From: Clostridia bacterium
Lineage (GTDB): Bacteria; Bacillota; Clostridia; Christensenellales; Aristaeellaceae
Reading direction: 5' to 3'
Assembly: GCA_017443295.1 (NCBI GenBank)
Contig: JAFSNT010000243.1
Span: 1-33,158, forward strand
DNA length: 33,158 nt
Shown: positions 14,465-22,877 of the stretch, in pieces
Position numbering within the stretch: the stretch's first letter is position 1
How the letters are laid out: every line of letters starts with the position of its first letter
Notes under the pieces: generated by a model
What the model was told of the DNA's origin: nothing
Seen by the model: only the letters and a program-made list of their open reading frames with translations
The model's database searches: none
Position numbers and translations under genes: made by a program

Positions 14465-14545
14465 ATGAAAGAATATGGTTCCGATCCGCGGTGCGCCTGC
14501 CGTGAAGAAGGGACCGGAAAAGCCTTATATTAAGGAGGAAAACCC

Positions 14546-15664
14546 ATGAAAAAGTTTGTCGCGCTGTTTTTGGCTTTGATCATGCTGTGCAGCATGGCCG
14601 TTACCGTGCATGCCGAAGACAAGATCAAGATCGGCATTTCCATCTGGAGTTCCACGGATACGCTTGGCAGCGAATGCAAGCGCATTATTGACGCGGCGGC
14701 CGCCGCCCTGGGCGTGGAAACCCAGTGGGTGGACCAGGCGCACATTTCCGAGCAGGTGACCGCTTCCGCCGAGACCCTGTGCTTAGCGGACTGCGACGGC
14801 ATCATCATCTGCAATTCCGCTTCCGCTGAAATGGGTTCCGTCATCAAGACCTGCGACGAAAACGAAGTGTACGTGGCGCAGTTCTTCCGCGTGATCGACC
14901 CCGAAGCCAACCCCGACGAATACGCCCAGGCCTGCGCTTCCAAGTACTATGTGGGCGCTGTGCATGAATCCGAATTCGACAACGGCAAGACCCTGGTGAC
15001 CATCTTAGGCGAAAAGGGCTGCCGCAAGGTGGGCCTGGAAGGCTGGGAACCCGGCGACGCCACGTTCTTAGGCCGCTGGGAAGGCTACAAGGCCGGTATC
15101 GCCGCCTGGAACGAAGCGCATCCCGATGATCAGATGGTGATGCTGGATCCCCAGTACGGCCGCACCACCACCGACACGGGCCGTCAGGCTGCCGAAGCCA
15201 TCATTGACGCCAATCCCGACATCGACGCCCTGATCGTTGCGGGCGGCGGCGGCGACACGCTGCTGGGCGCTATCGCCGGCATCGAAGCCAAGGGCCTGAC
15301 CGGCAAGATCGCCGTGGTGTCCACGGACTTCCTGCCCGACCTGGACGTGAAGCTGCAGACCGGCGCCATGGCGGCGGAATCCGGCGGCCACTATGCCGAC
15401 CCCTTCTTCGCCTTCCTGCTGGTTTACAACGCCATCAAGGGCAACTATGACGTGCCTGCCGACAGCTTCTACAACATGGTGTTCCCCTACATGTTCGTCG
15501 CTTCCCCCGAAGACTACGCCAACTACGCGCAGTACTTCACCGGCGCCGAGCTGCCCTACTATCAGGATGAAATCGTGAACCTGGCCGGCCTGTCCTACGA
15601 CGATCTGGCCGCCGCCTGCGCCGCCCTGTCCGTTGAAGACGTGGTGGCCCGTCACACCAAGTAA
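14546..15664 (+). CDS. Sugar ABC transporter substrate-binding protein (type 1 periplasmic fold)
   Basis: The 372-residue protein has a signal peptide (KK, LALIMLCSMAVTVHA|ED) without a lipobox cysteine at the cleavage site. A Peripla_BP_4-type domain follows: KIKIGISIWSS, then the ADCDGIIICN strand, a GRQAAEAII helix and DALIVAGGGGDTLLGAI with AVVSTDF. It is the extracellular receptor of a CUT2-type (ribose/galactose/xylose-like) importer with the next three genes. A stable hairpin in the 161-nt gap before the permease gene probably raises its relative expression. The sugar is not identifiable; no kinase or isomerase gene is in the cluster. Lack of a lipid anchor is unusual for a Gram-positive binding protein. 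Confidence 0.9.
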   Translation: MKKFVALFLALIMLCSMAVTVHAEDKIKIGISIWSSTDTLGSECKRIIDAAAAALGVETQWVDQAHISEQVTASAETLCLADCDGIIICNSASAEMGSVIKTCDENEVYVAQFFRVIDPEANPDEYAQACASKYYVGAVHESEFDNGKTLVTILGEKGCRKVGLEGWEPGDATFLGRWEGYKAGIAAWNEAHPDDQMVMLDPQYGRTTTDTGRQAAEAIIDANPDIDALIVAGGGGDTLLGAIAGIEAKGLTGKIAVVSTDFLPDLDVKLQTGAMAAESGGHYADPFFAFLLVYNAIKGNYDVPADSFYNMVFPYMFVASPEDYANYAQYFTGAELPYYQDEIVNLAGLSYDDLAAACAALSVEDVVARHTK

Positions 15665-15675
15665 TAAAGCTCTTT

Positions 15676-15721
15676 CCCCGGGGGAGGATCATCCGCCAGG
15701 CGCGGCGGACCTTCCCCGGGG
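15676..15721 (+). terminator. Strong hairpin between binding-protein and permease genes
   Basis: CCCCGGGGGAGG pairs with CCTTCCCCGGGG around an inner stem TCCGCC/GGCGGA. Only three T follow. It would stall or protect transcripts rather than end them all, consistent with excess binding-protein mRNA. Confidence 0.6.
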
Positions 15722-15825
15722 TTTCCCGCTTTCCATACGGTTATTTCCAATCATCATTCGCTGAACGGCAAAAAAGAAGGCACGCTGCGCCCGCGCAGGA
15801 AGCCGAAAGAATAGGAAGCGATTTC

Positions 15826-16776
15826 ATGGCGCAAAAACTGGAAAAGCTGAAAAGCAGCAAATACTATGGCTTTATCCTGCTGGCGGCTATGGTGCTGTTT
15901 TTTTACGGGGTGTTCAAGATCCTCACCCCCGGCAACTTCGGTTCCCCGGCGAACCTGTATTCCTACCTGCAATCCTCCATCATCTATTCCGTCGGCGGCT
16001 GCGGCCTGTATTTCATCGTGGTCATGGGCCTGTTTGATTTTGCCGTCGGCGCCAACGTGGTGCTTTCCTCGATCGTGGGCGTGATCCTGTCCAAATCCAT
16101 GGGCTATTTCGGTTTTGTGATCGGATGCTTGGGCTGCGGCACCCTGATCGGCCTGATGATCGGTTTTCTTTACAACCGTTTGAACGTGCCCTCCATGATC
16201 GTCACGGTGGGCCTGATGCTGATTTTTGAAAGCGTGGCCGTGTTCGCCGCGGGCGGCGTGAAGCAGACCTTGGGTGAGGATCTGCGCTTTTTCTCCGGCG
16301 CGCCGGGCAACATCATCTTGGCGGCGCTGGCGTTCCTGCTGATGTATTTTATCCTGAACTACACCAAGATCGGCACCTACTGCAACGCCATCGGCAGCAA
16401 CGAATTCACGGCGAAAAACATGGGCATCAACGTGAAAAAGTACAAGCTCATCGGCTTTATGCTGCTGCATTTCTTTGTGGGCGTCATGGCGATCCTGACC
16501 GTGTCCTACGGCACCACCATGACGGCGCTCACCGGCATGAGTACCATGAGCCGCAACTTCACGCCCCTGATGGGCACCTTTTTCGGCGTGGCCTTCCGCA
16601 AGTACGGCAAGCCCATCACCGCCATTGTGGTGGGCGAATTCATCATCGCGCTGATTTTCAACGGCTTTGTGGCCTTAGGCGCGCCCACCACCATCCAGAA
16701 CGTGGTGACCGGCGCGGCGCTGCTGGCTATCGTCGCCCTGACGGCCCGGGGCCGCAAGGGCAGCGTGGTAAAGTGA
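15826..16776 (+). CDS. Sugar ABC transporter permease (RbsC-like)
   Basis: The 316-residue permease has about eight to ten membrane segments and belongs to the BPD_transp_2 (RbsC/XylH/MglC) family. Recognisable parts are LYFIVVMGLFDFAVGANVVL (the FDxSVG-like loop), the RLNVPSMIVTVG segment, and the cytoplasmic coupling region GTYCNAIGSNEFTAKNMGIN that docks on the ATPase. The operon encodes two different permeases, so the channel is a heterodimer. The ribosome site AGGAAG precedes ATG 15826. Its stop lies ten bases before the ATPase start. Confidence 0.9.
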   Translation: MAQKLEKLKSSKYYGFILLAAMVLFFYGVFKILTPGNFGSPANLYSYLQSSIIYSVGGCGLYFIVVMGLFDFAVGANVVLSSIVGVILSKSMGYFGFVIGCLGCGTLIGLMIGFLYNRLNVPSMIVTVGLMLIFESVAVFAAGGVKQTLGEDLRFFSGAPGNIILAALAFLLMYFILNYTKIGTYCNAIGSNEFTAKNMGINVKKYKLIGFMLLHFFVGVMAILTVSYGTTMTALTGMSTMSRNFTPLMGTFFGVAFRKYGKPITAIVVGEFIIALIFNGFVALGAPTTIQNVVTGAALLAIVALTARGRKGSVVK

Positions 16777-16786
16777 GGTGTGGGAA

Positions 16787-18286
16787 ATGGAAAAGAAAAC
16801 GCTGCTGATCGCCGAGCATATCAACAAGCGCTTCGGCATTACCCACGCCGTCAACGACGTTTCCCTCACCATCGCCGCGGGCGAGATTCGCGGGCTGATC
16901 GGGGAAAACGGATCGGGCAAAAGCACCTTTTCCCAAATGCTGTGCGGCATTTACTCCATCGGCGGGGGCACGTTCACCTTAGACGGCCAGCCCCTGCACA
17001 TCCGCAATCAGGTGGAGGCCAACAACGCGGGCATTTCCATCATCGTGCAGGAAATGGGCACGCTTTCCGGCCTCACCGTGGCGGAGAATATTTTCTTAGG
17101 CCACGAGGAACCTTTCATGCGCCACGGCGTCAAAAACAGCCGGGCCATGAACCGGGAGGCCCAGCGGCTGCTGGACGAATACGGCTTCGGCCGCATCAAG
17201 GCCGGCGTGATGATCGACCACTATAACTTCGAGGATCGGAAGCTGGTGGAGATCGTAAAGGCCACCTACATGAAGCCCAAGATCCTGGTGATCGACGAAA
17301 CCACCACCGCCCTGTCCCAGAACGGCCGCGTGGAGCTGTACAAGATCATGGACGCCATTCGGGCGGACGGGCGCTCGGTCATCTTTATCAGCCACGACTT
17401 GGGCGAGGTGCTGACCCATACGGACACCGTTTCCGTGCTTAGGGACGGCGAATTTATCGACACCGTCAACGCCGCCGACGTGACCGAGGACGACTTAAAG
17501 CGCCTGATGGTGGGCCGTGAAATCGGCTCCGCCTATTACCGCACCGATTACGGCACGCCCGTGTCCGACGAAGTGGTGCTGACGGTGAAGAACGTGACCG
17601 TGCCGGGCGAAATTCAGGACGTGAGCTTTGCGCTGCACCGGGGCGAGATCTTAGGCTTCGGCGGCCTGTCCGAATGCGGCATGCACGAGGTGGGCAAGGC
17701 CATTTTCGGCGCTTCCTGGAACCGCACGGGGTCCGTCACCCTTTCGGACGGCACCCAAATCAACGATATCCCCACCGCCATCAGCCATTCCGTGGCCTAC
17801 GCTTCCAAGGACAGGGACAACGAATCCATCATCCTGAACGAATCCATCCGCAATAACGTGGTGCTGCCCTCTCTGGAGGAGCTTTCAAGCCACAAGCTGC
17901 TGTTCGGCCCCAAGCTGACCCGCTTTGCCGACACCTACGCCACGCAGATGCAGACCAAAATGCAGAACGTGAAGCAGTTCGTGTCCGATCTGTCCGGCGG
18001 CAACAAGCAGAAGGTGGTGCTGGCCCGCTGGATCGGCAAGAACAGCGATATCTTAGTGCTGGATTCCCCCACCCGGGGCATCGACGTGAAGGTGAAGCAG
18101 GCCATTTACGCCCTGATGCAGGAACTGAAGGAAAAAGGAAAGTCCATCATCATGATTTCCGAGGAAATCCCGGAACTGTTAGGCATGAGCGACAGGATCT
18201 TCGTCATGAAGGACGGGCGAATCAGCGGGGAATTCCTTCGCAGCCCGGAGTTGAACGAAGAAGACCTGATCAAGAAAATGGTGTAA
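16787..18286 (+). CDS. Sugar ABC transporter ATP-binding protein (two-domain, RbsA/MglA-like)
   Basis: The 499-residue protein has two nucleotide-binding domains in one chain. Domain 1 has Walker A GENGSGKST (39-47) and Walker B ILVIDETTTAL, but the expected LS..Q signature is replaced by YNFEDRKLVEIVKAT. Domain 2 has a degenerate Walker A region (FGGLSECGMHEVGKAIFG), as usual in this family, and a canonical signature DLSGGNKQKVVLARW with Walker B ILVLDSPTRGID. The asymmetry means one competent ATP site at most from standard pairing. ATG 16787 follows GAGGTGTGGG and is preferred to GTG 16778. It drives import with the two permeases and the binding protein of this operon. Confidence 0.93.
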   Translation: MEKKTLLIAEHINKRFGITHAVNDVSLTIAAGEIRGLIGENGSGKSTFSQMLCGIYSIGGGTFTLDGQPLHIRNQVEANNAGISIIVQEMGTLSGLTVAENIFLGHEEPFMRHGVKNSRAMNREAQRLLDEYGFGRIKAGVMIDHYNFEDRKLVEIVKATYMKPKILVIDETTTALSQNGRVELYKIMDAIRADGRSVIFISHDLGEVLTHTDTVSVLRDGEFIDTVNAADVTEDDLKRLMVGREIGSAYYRTDYGTPVSDEVVLTVKNVTVPGEIQDVSFALHRGEILGFGGLSECGMHEVGKAIFGASWNRTGSVTLSDGTQINDIPTAISHSVAYASKDRDNESIILNESIRNNVVLPSLEELSSHKLLFGPKLTRFADTYATQMQTKMQNVKQFVSDLSGGNKQKVVLARWIGKNSDILVLDSPTRGIDVKVKQAIYALMQELKEKGKSIIMISEEIPELLGMSDRIFVMKDGRISGEFLRSPELNEEDLIKKMV

Positions 18287-18299
18287 GGAGGCGGAGAAC

Positions 18300-19271
18300 A
18301 TGGAAAAGACGAAAAACAGGGATCAGCAGCCCTCCAGGCTCCGCGCGTTCTTCGGCGGCGATACCTTTAAGGCTCTGCTGCCCTTTATCGGCCTGGTGGT
18401 CATCATGGTGGTGATGAACGTGCTGACCGGCGGCAAAATCTTTACCGCCAAGCGCATCCGCCTGCTGCTGTCCCAGGTCTATTATCCCGCCATCGTGGCG
18501 ACCGGCGTATTCTTTGTCATGACCCTTGGCTCCATTGACTTCACGGAGGGTTCCACCTTAGGCGTTGCCTCCATCGTGATCAGCATGCTGTCCTTTTACA
18601 GCATTCCCCTGGCCATCATCGGCGGCATTCTCACCGGGGCGGCCATCGGCGCGGTGAACGGCTTCGTACACGTAAAGTTCAAGCTGCCCAGCTTCATCGT
18701 CACCATCTGCACCATGTACCTGTTCCGGGGCGTGTGCGCCTACCTGACCACGGAAACCGCCGTGCCCGCCAGCGCCGCCATCAAGGCCCTGGATCAGGAC
18801 TGGATCAAGATCACCGTGACGCTAACCGTGCTGGCCGTGGCCTTCTTCCTGTTCCAGTTCACCCGCATCGGCAACGACGTGAAGGCCGTGGGTTCCGGCG
18901 AGACCGCCGCCCGCTTCTCCGGCGTGCGCACCGACCGGGTGAAATTCCTCACCTTCGTTTCCGCCGGGGCGCTGACCGGCCTGGCGGCCTTCGTGAACGT
19001 GATCAAGGTGGGTTCCATCACCTCCACCGCCGGAAACCAGCTGGAAACCCAAATCCTTATTTCCCTGGTGCTGGGCGGCCTGCCCATCACCGGCGGCGCC
19101 AAGGTGCGCTTCACCAATATCATCGTGGGCACGCTCATGTATACCGTACTCAACAACGGCCTGGTGATGTTGGGCTACGATTCCGCCACCCAGCAGCTGA
19201 TCAAGGGCATCGTGTTCCTGATCTTCGTGGCCCTCACCATCGACCGCAAGGCCCTGAAAGTGATCAAGTAA
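18300..19271 (+). CDS. Sugar ABC transporter permease, second subunit (RbsC-like)
   Basis: The 323-residue membrane protein has a 25-residue polar N-terminus followed by about nine hydrophobic segments. The TLGSIDFTEGSTLGVASIV segment is the family's conserved loop, HVKFKLPSFIVTICTMYLF follows, and GNDVKAVGSGETAARFSGV is the ATPase coupling loop. It pairs with the permease at 15826-16776. AAGGAGG lies before ATG 18300, only 13 bases after the ATPase stop. It is the last gene of the operon, and a long terminator follows. Confidence 0.9.
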   Translation: MEKTKNRDQQPSRLRAFFGGDTFKALLPFIGLVVIMVVMNVLTGGKIFTAKRIRLLLSQVYYPAIVATGVFFVMTLGSIDFTEGSTLGVASIVISMLSFYSIPLAIIGGILTGAAIGAVNGFVHVKFKLPSFIVTICTMYLFRGVCAYLTTETAVPASAAIKALDQDWIKITVTLTVLAVAFFLFQFTRIGNDVKAVGSGETAARFSGVRTDRVKFLTFVSAGALTGLAAFVNVIKVGSITSTAGNQLETQILISLVLGGLPITGGAKVRFTNIIVGTLMYTVLNNGLVMLGYDSATQQLIKGIVFLIFVALTIDRKALKVIK

Positions 19272-19295
19272 TTCCCCGAAACGAACAGACAAAAA

Positions 19296-19336
19296 CAGCC
19301 GGTTCCGGGCTTTTTCCCCGGAATCGGCTGGTTTTT
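19296..19336. terminator. Terminator of the sugar ABC operon, possibly bidirectional
   Basis: CAGCCG and TTCCGGG pair with CCCGGAA and CGGCTG, followed by GTTTTTT. On the other strand A-rich sequence gives a T-run for the convergent LOG gene ending at 19341. Confidence 0.85.
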
Positions 19337-19340
19337 TAAT

Positions 19341-19886
19341 TTATTCCGCTTCCGCGTCCAGCAGCCGCAGCAGGGCTTCCGGGTCGTCGGCGGCGATGAG
19401 GCGGCGGAAATCCCGGTCGTTCAGAAAGCCGTCCCGATTGGCGCGGCGAAGCTGGCAAAGCAGGCCGTCGTAGTAGCCGTTCACGTTGAGCAGGCCCACG
19501 GGCTTTTCCATAATTCCGGCCTGCACCAGGGCGTACACGTCCATGAGTTCGTCCAGCGTGCCCACGCCGCCGGGCAGGGCGATGCAGGCTTCGCCCCGGT
19601 CAATGAGGGCGGCCTTGCGCTCCGGCAGGGTTTCCAGCATGAGCAGCTCGTCGGTGCCGGGCAGGGGCAGGTATGCTTCAAAGCGGCGCACGTTGATGCC
19701 CACGATGCGCCCGTTTTCCGCTTTGGCGCCCCGGGCTACCGCGCCCATGAGGCCGCAGGAACCGCTGCCATAAACCAATTCCCGCCCCTGCCGGGCGATG
19801 ATTTGGCCTAAGTTTTCCGCCGCCTGCTGATATACCTCCGCGCAGCCGTCCGCCGATCCGGCGAACACGGTGATGGATTTTAGCAT
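19341..19886 (-). CDS. LOG-family (TIGR00730) nucleotide phosphoribohydrolase
   Basis: This 181-residue Rossmann-fold protein has the family motif PGGVGTLDE (105-113) and the earlier GSGSCGLMGAVA loop. Family members (Lonely Guy) release the base from nucleoside 5'-monophosphates such as AMP or cytokinin ribotides. In bacteria the role is likely nucleotide salvage or clearance. The length is normal. ATG 19886 has GGAG 11 bases upstream. It stands alone, separated from pyrE by a structured repeat and hairpin, and converges on the sugar operon. Confidence 0.9.
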   Translation of the reverse strand: MLKSITVFAGSADGCAEVYQQAAENLGQIIARQGRELVYGSGSCGLMGAVARGAKAENGRIVGINVRRFEAYLPLPGTDELLMLETLPERKAALIDRGEACIALPGGVGTLDELMDVYALVQAGIMEKPVGLLNVNGYYDGLLCQLRRANRDGFLNDRDFRRLIAADDPEALLRLLDAEAE

Positions 19887-19925
19887 ACCTTATAAACTCC
19901 CTTCTCTAAGAGAAAAAAACATTTT

Positions 19926-19958
19926 ATAAAACACCCCTTGCGGTTTTCTCGGAAGGGG
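19926..19958 (-). terminator. Terminator-like hairpin after pyrE
   Basis: On the minus strand CCCCTT, a 13-nt loop and AAGGGG are followed by TGTTTTATAAAA. It lies beyond the structured repeat at 19964-20001. Confidence 0.5.
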
Positions 19959-19963
19959 ACGAG

Positions 19964-20001
19964 CATTCGATGATCGCCTGTGGTGGAAATATCATCGGGT
20001 G
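19964..20001 (-). repeat. 38-nt structured repeat, family B, copy 2
   Basis: It has the same 10-5-5-3-5-10 geometry as 125-162 and 28001-28038. The outer stem has eight of ten pairs (CACCCGATGA with TCATCGAATG), a TATTT bulge, and a degenerate inner stem CCACC-ACA-GGCGA. It lies 13 bp downstream of the pyrE stop on the pyrE coding strand. Confidence 0.6.
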
Positions 20002-20014
20002 CGAGTTCTCTCTC

Positions 20015-20650
20015 CTATTTCATCCAGCTTTCGTCGCTGGGATTATCCCGGAAGCGGAGCAGGCGAGAACAAGCCTCTTGTTCAATGTACCCCTCCTGGG
20101 CGGCCACTTCGACCAAAGTATCAAGATTGCACAGGCTGATATTGCGAACGCTGGCGGCGGCTAAACGGTCCAGGCCCTTTTTCATGCCGTAGGTGAAGAT
20201 GCTCACGATGCCCAGCACTTCCGCCCCGGCGTCCCGCAGGGCGTCCACCACTTCGATGACGCTGCCGCCGGTGGAAATCAGGTCTTCCACCACCACCACC
20301 TTCTGGCCTTTTTCCAGCTTGCCTTCGATTTGGTTGCCCCGGCCGTGATCCTTGGCCCCTGAGCGCACGTAGCCCATGGGCAGGCCCATTAAATGGCCGG
20401 TAATGGCGGCGTGGGCGATGCCCGCCGTGGACGTTCCCATGAGTACCTCCACATCGGGATAGTTTGCCTCGATCAGGCCCTTCAAGCCCTCCTCCACGTG
20501 GGTGCGCACTTCCGGCGCGGTCAGGGTCAAGCGATTGTCGCAGTAAATAGGGCTTTTGATGCCGCTGGCCCAGGTGAAAGGCTCCTGGGGCCGCAGGAAT
20601 ACGGCGCGGATGGACAAAAGATCGTGGGCGATGGTTTGGGCAGTGATCAT
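20015..20650 (-). CDS. pyrE: Orotate phosphoribosyltransferase
   Basis: The 211-residue enzyme joins orotate to PRPP to make OMP in pyrimidine synthesis. The PRPP motif [13 protein letters not shown] lies at 118-130. The catalytic loop [14 protein letters not shown] (98-111) and substrate-side [12 protein letters not shown] (29-40) are typical. ATG 20650 follows GAGGA. A TACAAT -10-like box lies about 25 bp upstream, but no good -35 was found. No other pyr gene is adjacent, unlike the common pyr operon. A composite repeat sits upstream and a structured repeat downstream. Confidence 0.95.
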   Translation of the reverse strand: MITAQTIAHDLLSIRAVFLRPQEPFTWASGIKSPIYCDNRLTLTAPEVRTHVEEGLKGLIEANYPDVEVLMGTSTAGIAHAAITGHLMGLPMGYVRSGAKDHGRGNQIEGKLEKGQKVVVVEDLISTGGSVIEVVDALRDAGAEVLGIVSIFTYGMKKGLDRLAAASVRNISLCNLDTLVEVAAQEGYIEQEACSRLLRFRDNPSDESWMK

Positions 20651-20708
20651 GGTGATTCCTCGCTTTCAGATTGTATGTACCTGTTTTTAGAAACTCATTC
20701 ATCAGGAA

Positions 20709-21116
20709 TGGGGAACCCCTGGGGCTATCCGCCCCAGACCCCGACCAGGGAGATGATCTCCCTGGATCCTCACTTGCGGATATCACTTGATGCGTTGAGA
20801 CAGCTTGGTTCTCGCTGTTGCTTTGAAAAGAATAGCAAAACTTGTCGGCCTTGTGCTTCTGGCCCGGCCGCTGAAAGCGGCCAACCCGGATGCAAAGCAT
20901 CCGGGGAAAGCCAGGGAAGAATCCCAGAGGGAAAGCGTGCTTTCCCTTGGGATTTTCCCGGCTTTCTTGGGCCAGAAGCCCTCAAACTTTCGTATCTCCC
21001 GGCAACAGGCGGATGTTGTTTGTTTTTTCTATCCAAGTTGATTCGCCAGGATGGGTCCAGGGCCAAGCGGGCCTGGTTCGGGGGTTTAGGGGGCCGAAGA
21101 GGCCCCCTGCCTCGTC
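20709..21116. repeat. Composite palindromic repeat (family A), second copy, inverted
   Basis: Reverse-complemented, this matches 12841-13230 part by part. It has a terminal hairpin AGGGGGCC/GGCCCCCT (21115-21094), a CCAGG/CCTGG palindrome (about 21075-21057), the AAGTTTGAGGGCTTCTGGCCC approach (in shorter pieces: AAGTTTGA, GCTTCTGGCCC), the 125-bp core, then ATCAAGTGATATCCGCAAGT and a CCAGGGAGAT palindrome (20766-20746). It fills the gap between pyrE and the NUDIX gene, and its outer hairpin overlaps the end of the NUDIX gene. Confidence 0.8.
20855..20979 (-). mobile_element. 125-bp repeat core with 11-bp terminal inverted repeats, copy 2
   Basis: The ends are GCTTCTGGCCC (20855-20865) and GGGCCAGAAGC (20969-20979). 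It is the same length as copy 1 and differs from it at only a handful of positions, in inverted orientation relative to it. The GGCCGCT/AGCGGCC stem shows a compensated change. No coding capacity. Confidence 0.65.
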
Positions 21117-21661
21117 GTAAGCATCCCTAAAATGAGCATGCAGGTTTCGGTGATTTTCACATTCTCCTGTTTCAGCAAATCCCGAATCTGTTCCACGGAC
21201 ATTTTGCAGGGCCGGATATCCTCGTAGGCTTCGTGGCAGGGCTTCATTTCGCCCCGGACGGTGACGAACAGGGGCACGATGATTTCGTCGGTCAGGCCCA
21301 CGCAGTAGCAGGCGGGAGGCAGGGCGCGATCCACGGAGACCAGCTCAAGGCCCGTTTCTTCCATGAGTTCCCGGGCGGCGGCCTGTTCCGGGGTTTCGTC
21401 CCCGTCGATGATGCCGGTGGGAAATTGCCACACGTAATCGTTGACGGCGAAGCGGAATTCCCGGCAGAGCAGGTAATCCCCGTCCTGAAAGCGGGGAATG
21501 ATTTCCACCGCCGTTTTGCGGCTGGCCAAATCCTTTGACCTTTTCAGGTCGTTCAGGGAGATGACCTCCCAGCACACCGGTTTCCCGTCCACGTCGTAAT
21601 GCAGCTCGTACTTTTTCAGAAATCCTCCGCCCACCGGGCGGATTTCCTTCAGCGTTTTCAT
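21086..21661 (-). CDS. NUDIX hydrolase (ADP-ribose pyrophosphatase-like)
   Basis: The 191-residue enzyme has a complete Nudix box at residues 83-105 (G83, E89, then RELMEETG). An N-terminal beta region resembles ADP-ribose pyrophosphatases (VEIIPRFQDGDYLLCREFRF, VWQFPTGIIDGDE). It probably hydrolyses a nucleoside diphosphate linked to a sugar or other group. Its ATG overlaps the recF stop (ATGA), so the two are translationally coupled. The last nine residues (TRQGASSAP) and the stop codon are encoded by the GC hairpin of the composite repeat, suggesting the repeat replaced the original 3' end. Confidence 0.88.
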   Translation of the reverse strand: MKTLKEIRPVGGGFLKKYELHYDVDGKPVCWEVISLNDLKRSKDLASRKTAVEIIPRFQDGDYLLCREFRFAVNDYVWQFPTGIIDGDETPEQAAARELMEETGLELVSVDRALPPACYCVGLTDEIIVPLFVTVRGEMKPCHEAYEDIRPCKMSVEQIRDLLKQENVKITETCMLILGMLTTRQGASSAP

Positions 21662-22767
21662 GGCTTTTCCCCTTCCTCCGCGCCGGTCTCCCGGATGCTG
21701 CCGTTTTCCACCCGCAGCACGCAGGCGGGGCGCGCGCCGATAAAGTCCGCCTGGTCGGTGCAGGTCAGCAGGGCCTGGGCGCGGCCGATGCGGGCGATAA
21801 GGCGGCGGCGGCGGTCCGGGTCCAGCTCGCTCAAAACGTCGTCCAGCAGCAGCAGGGGCGGTTCCCCCTGATTGGCTTCCAGCAGGTCGAAAGCCGCTAA
21901 TTTCATGGAAAGGGCGGCGGTGCGCATCTGGCCCTGGGAGCCGAAGGCCTTGATGGGTTCGCCGCAGAGGGTCAAATCAATATCGTCCCGATGGGGGCCG
22001 AAGCAGGTGGTCTGTCTTCGCAGTTCCTCTTCCCGGCAGGCGCGAAGCCCGGCCAGCATGTCCTGCTCCACGTGTTCGCTTTGGGCCAGGGCGCTCTGAT
22101 AGCGCAGGGCGAATATTTCTTCCTCCCGTCCGCCGATGTAGCGGTAATGGGTGGCGGCTCGTTTATGCAGCTGCTCGCAGGCGGCGCGGCGCAGGCGCAC
22201 CACCGGCGCGGCGGCGGCGGCCAGCTGCTCGTCCCAGGCGGGCAGAGAGATGGTGTCGCCTTGCTTGAGCAGCGCGTTCCGCTGTTTCAGGGCGGTCATA
22301 TAGGTTTGCAGGGCGTAAAAGTAAGCCCGCTGCTCCTGGGACAAAAGCATATCCAGGAACCGGCGGCGGGCCTGGGGGCCTTCCTTCACCAGGGCCAAAT
22401 CCTCCGGGGAGAAAATGACGCAGGTGGCGTGGCCCATGAGTTCCCCCAAGCGGGAAGCGGTTTTTCCGTTGACATAGACCACCTTCCGGCGGCGGGCGTT
22501 TTCAAACAGCCTTACGCCCACTTCGTGCCGCCCGTCGTTGCGCTCCACGGTCAATTGTACGGCGGCGGTCTCCTGGCCCCGGCGGATCATTTCTTTATCA
22601 TTGCTGGTGCGGTGGCTGCGGCCTAAGCAGCACAGGTGTACCGCTTCCAGCAGGTTGGTTTTGCCCGCCCCGTTTTCGCCCACCAGCACGGTCACGCCCT
22701 CGGGCGGGGCCAGCAGCACCTGCCCGTAGCCCCGAAAATCCCGCAGTCTCAGCGCCGTAATCCGCAT
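21658..22767 (-). CDS. recF: DNA replication and repair protein RecF
   Basis: This 369-residue SMC-like ATPase loads RecA at gapped DNA. It shows the RLRDFRGYGQ start, Walker A GENGAGKTN (about 30-38), the VIFSPEDLALVKEGPQARRRF block (in parts: FSPEDLALVKEGP, RRRFLDM), CFGPHRDD, the signature SQGQMRTAALSMK and Walker B LLLLDDVLSELD. The ribosome site GGGAGGGA precedes ATG 22767. The downstream gene is a NUDIX hydrolase rather than gyrB, and dnaN is 9.3 kb away, so the classic dnaA-dnaN-recF-gyrB order is broken. Two parS sites lie just upstream. Confidence 0.95.
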   Translation of the reverse strand: MRITALRLRDFRGYGQVLLAPPEGVTVLVGENGAGKTNLLEAVHLCCLGRSHRTSNDKEMIRRGQETAAVQLTVERNDGRHEVGVRLFENARRRKVVYVNGKTASRLGELMGHATCVIFSPEDLALVKEGPQARRRFLDMLLSQEQRAYFYALQTYMTALKQRNALLKQGDTISLPAWDEQLAAAAAPVVRLRRAACEQLHKRAATHYRYIGGREEEIFALRYQSALAQSEHVEQDMLAGLRACREEELRRQTTCFGPHRDDIDLTLCGEPIKAFGSQGQMRTAALSMKLAAFDLLEANQGEPPLLLLDDVLSELDPDRRRRLIARIGRAQALLTCTDQADFIGARPACVLRVENGSIRETGAEEGEKP

Positions 22768-22795
22768 AAGCCGTCCCTCCCGCCTTCACCCGTTC

Positions 22796-22824
22796 AGTTT
22801 GCCACATCGCCGCCCGAAAGTCAA
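22796..22824 (-). promoter_or_regulatory. Possible recF promoter
   Basis: TTGACT (22824-22819), a 17-bp spacer and CAAACT (22801-22796) on the minus strand. The -10 is weak. Confidence 0.35.
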
Positions 22825-22838
22825 CGGCTAAACGCTCA

Positions 22839-22854
22839 TGTTTCACGTGAAACA
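22839..22854. other. parS: parS centromere site 1
   Basis: TGTTTCACGTGAAACA is a perfect match to the ParB/Spo0J binding site known from B. subtilis and most Firmicutes. It lies between divergent recF and the AI-2E-family permease, about 10 kb from the oriC candidate. Confidence 0.92.
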
Positions 22855-22877
22855 TCCATTTTTCGCCCCACCGGAAT

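Noticed and set aside
14465-14545. A riboswitch in the leader of the sugar operon
   Set aside because: The leader is about 75 nt, with no conserved riboswitch core and no terminator/antiterminator pair visible.
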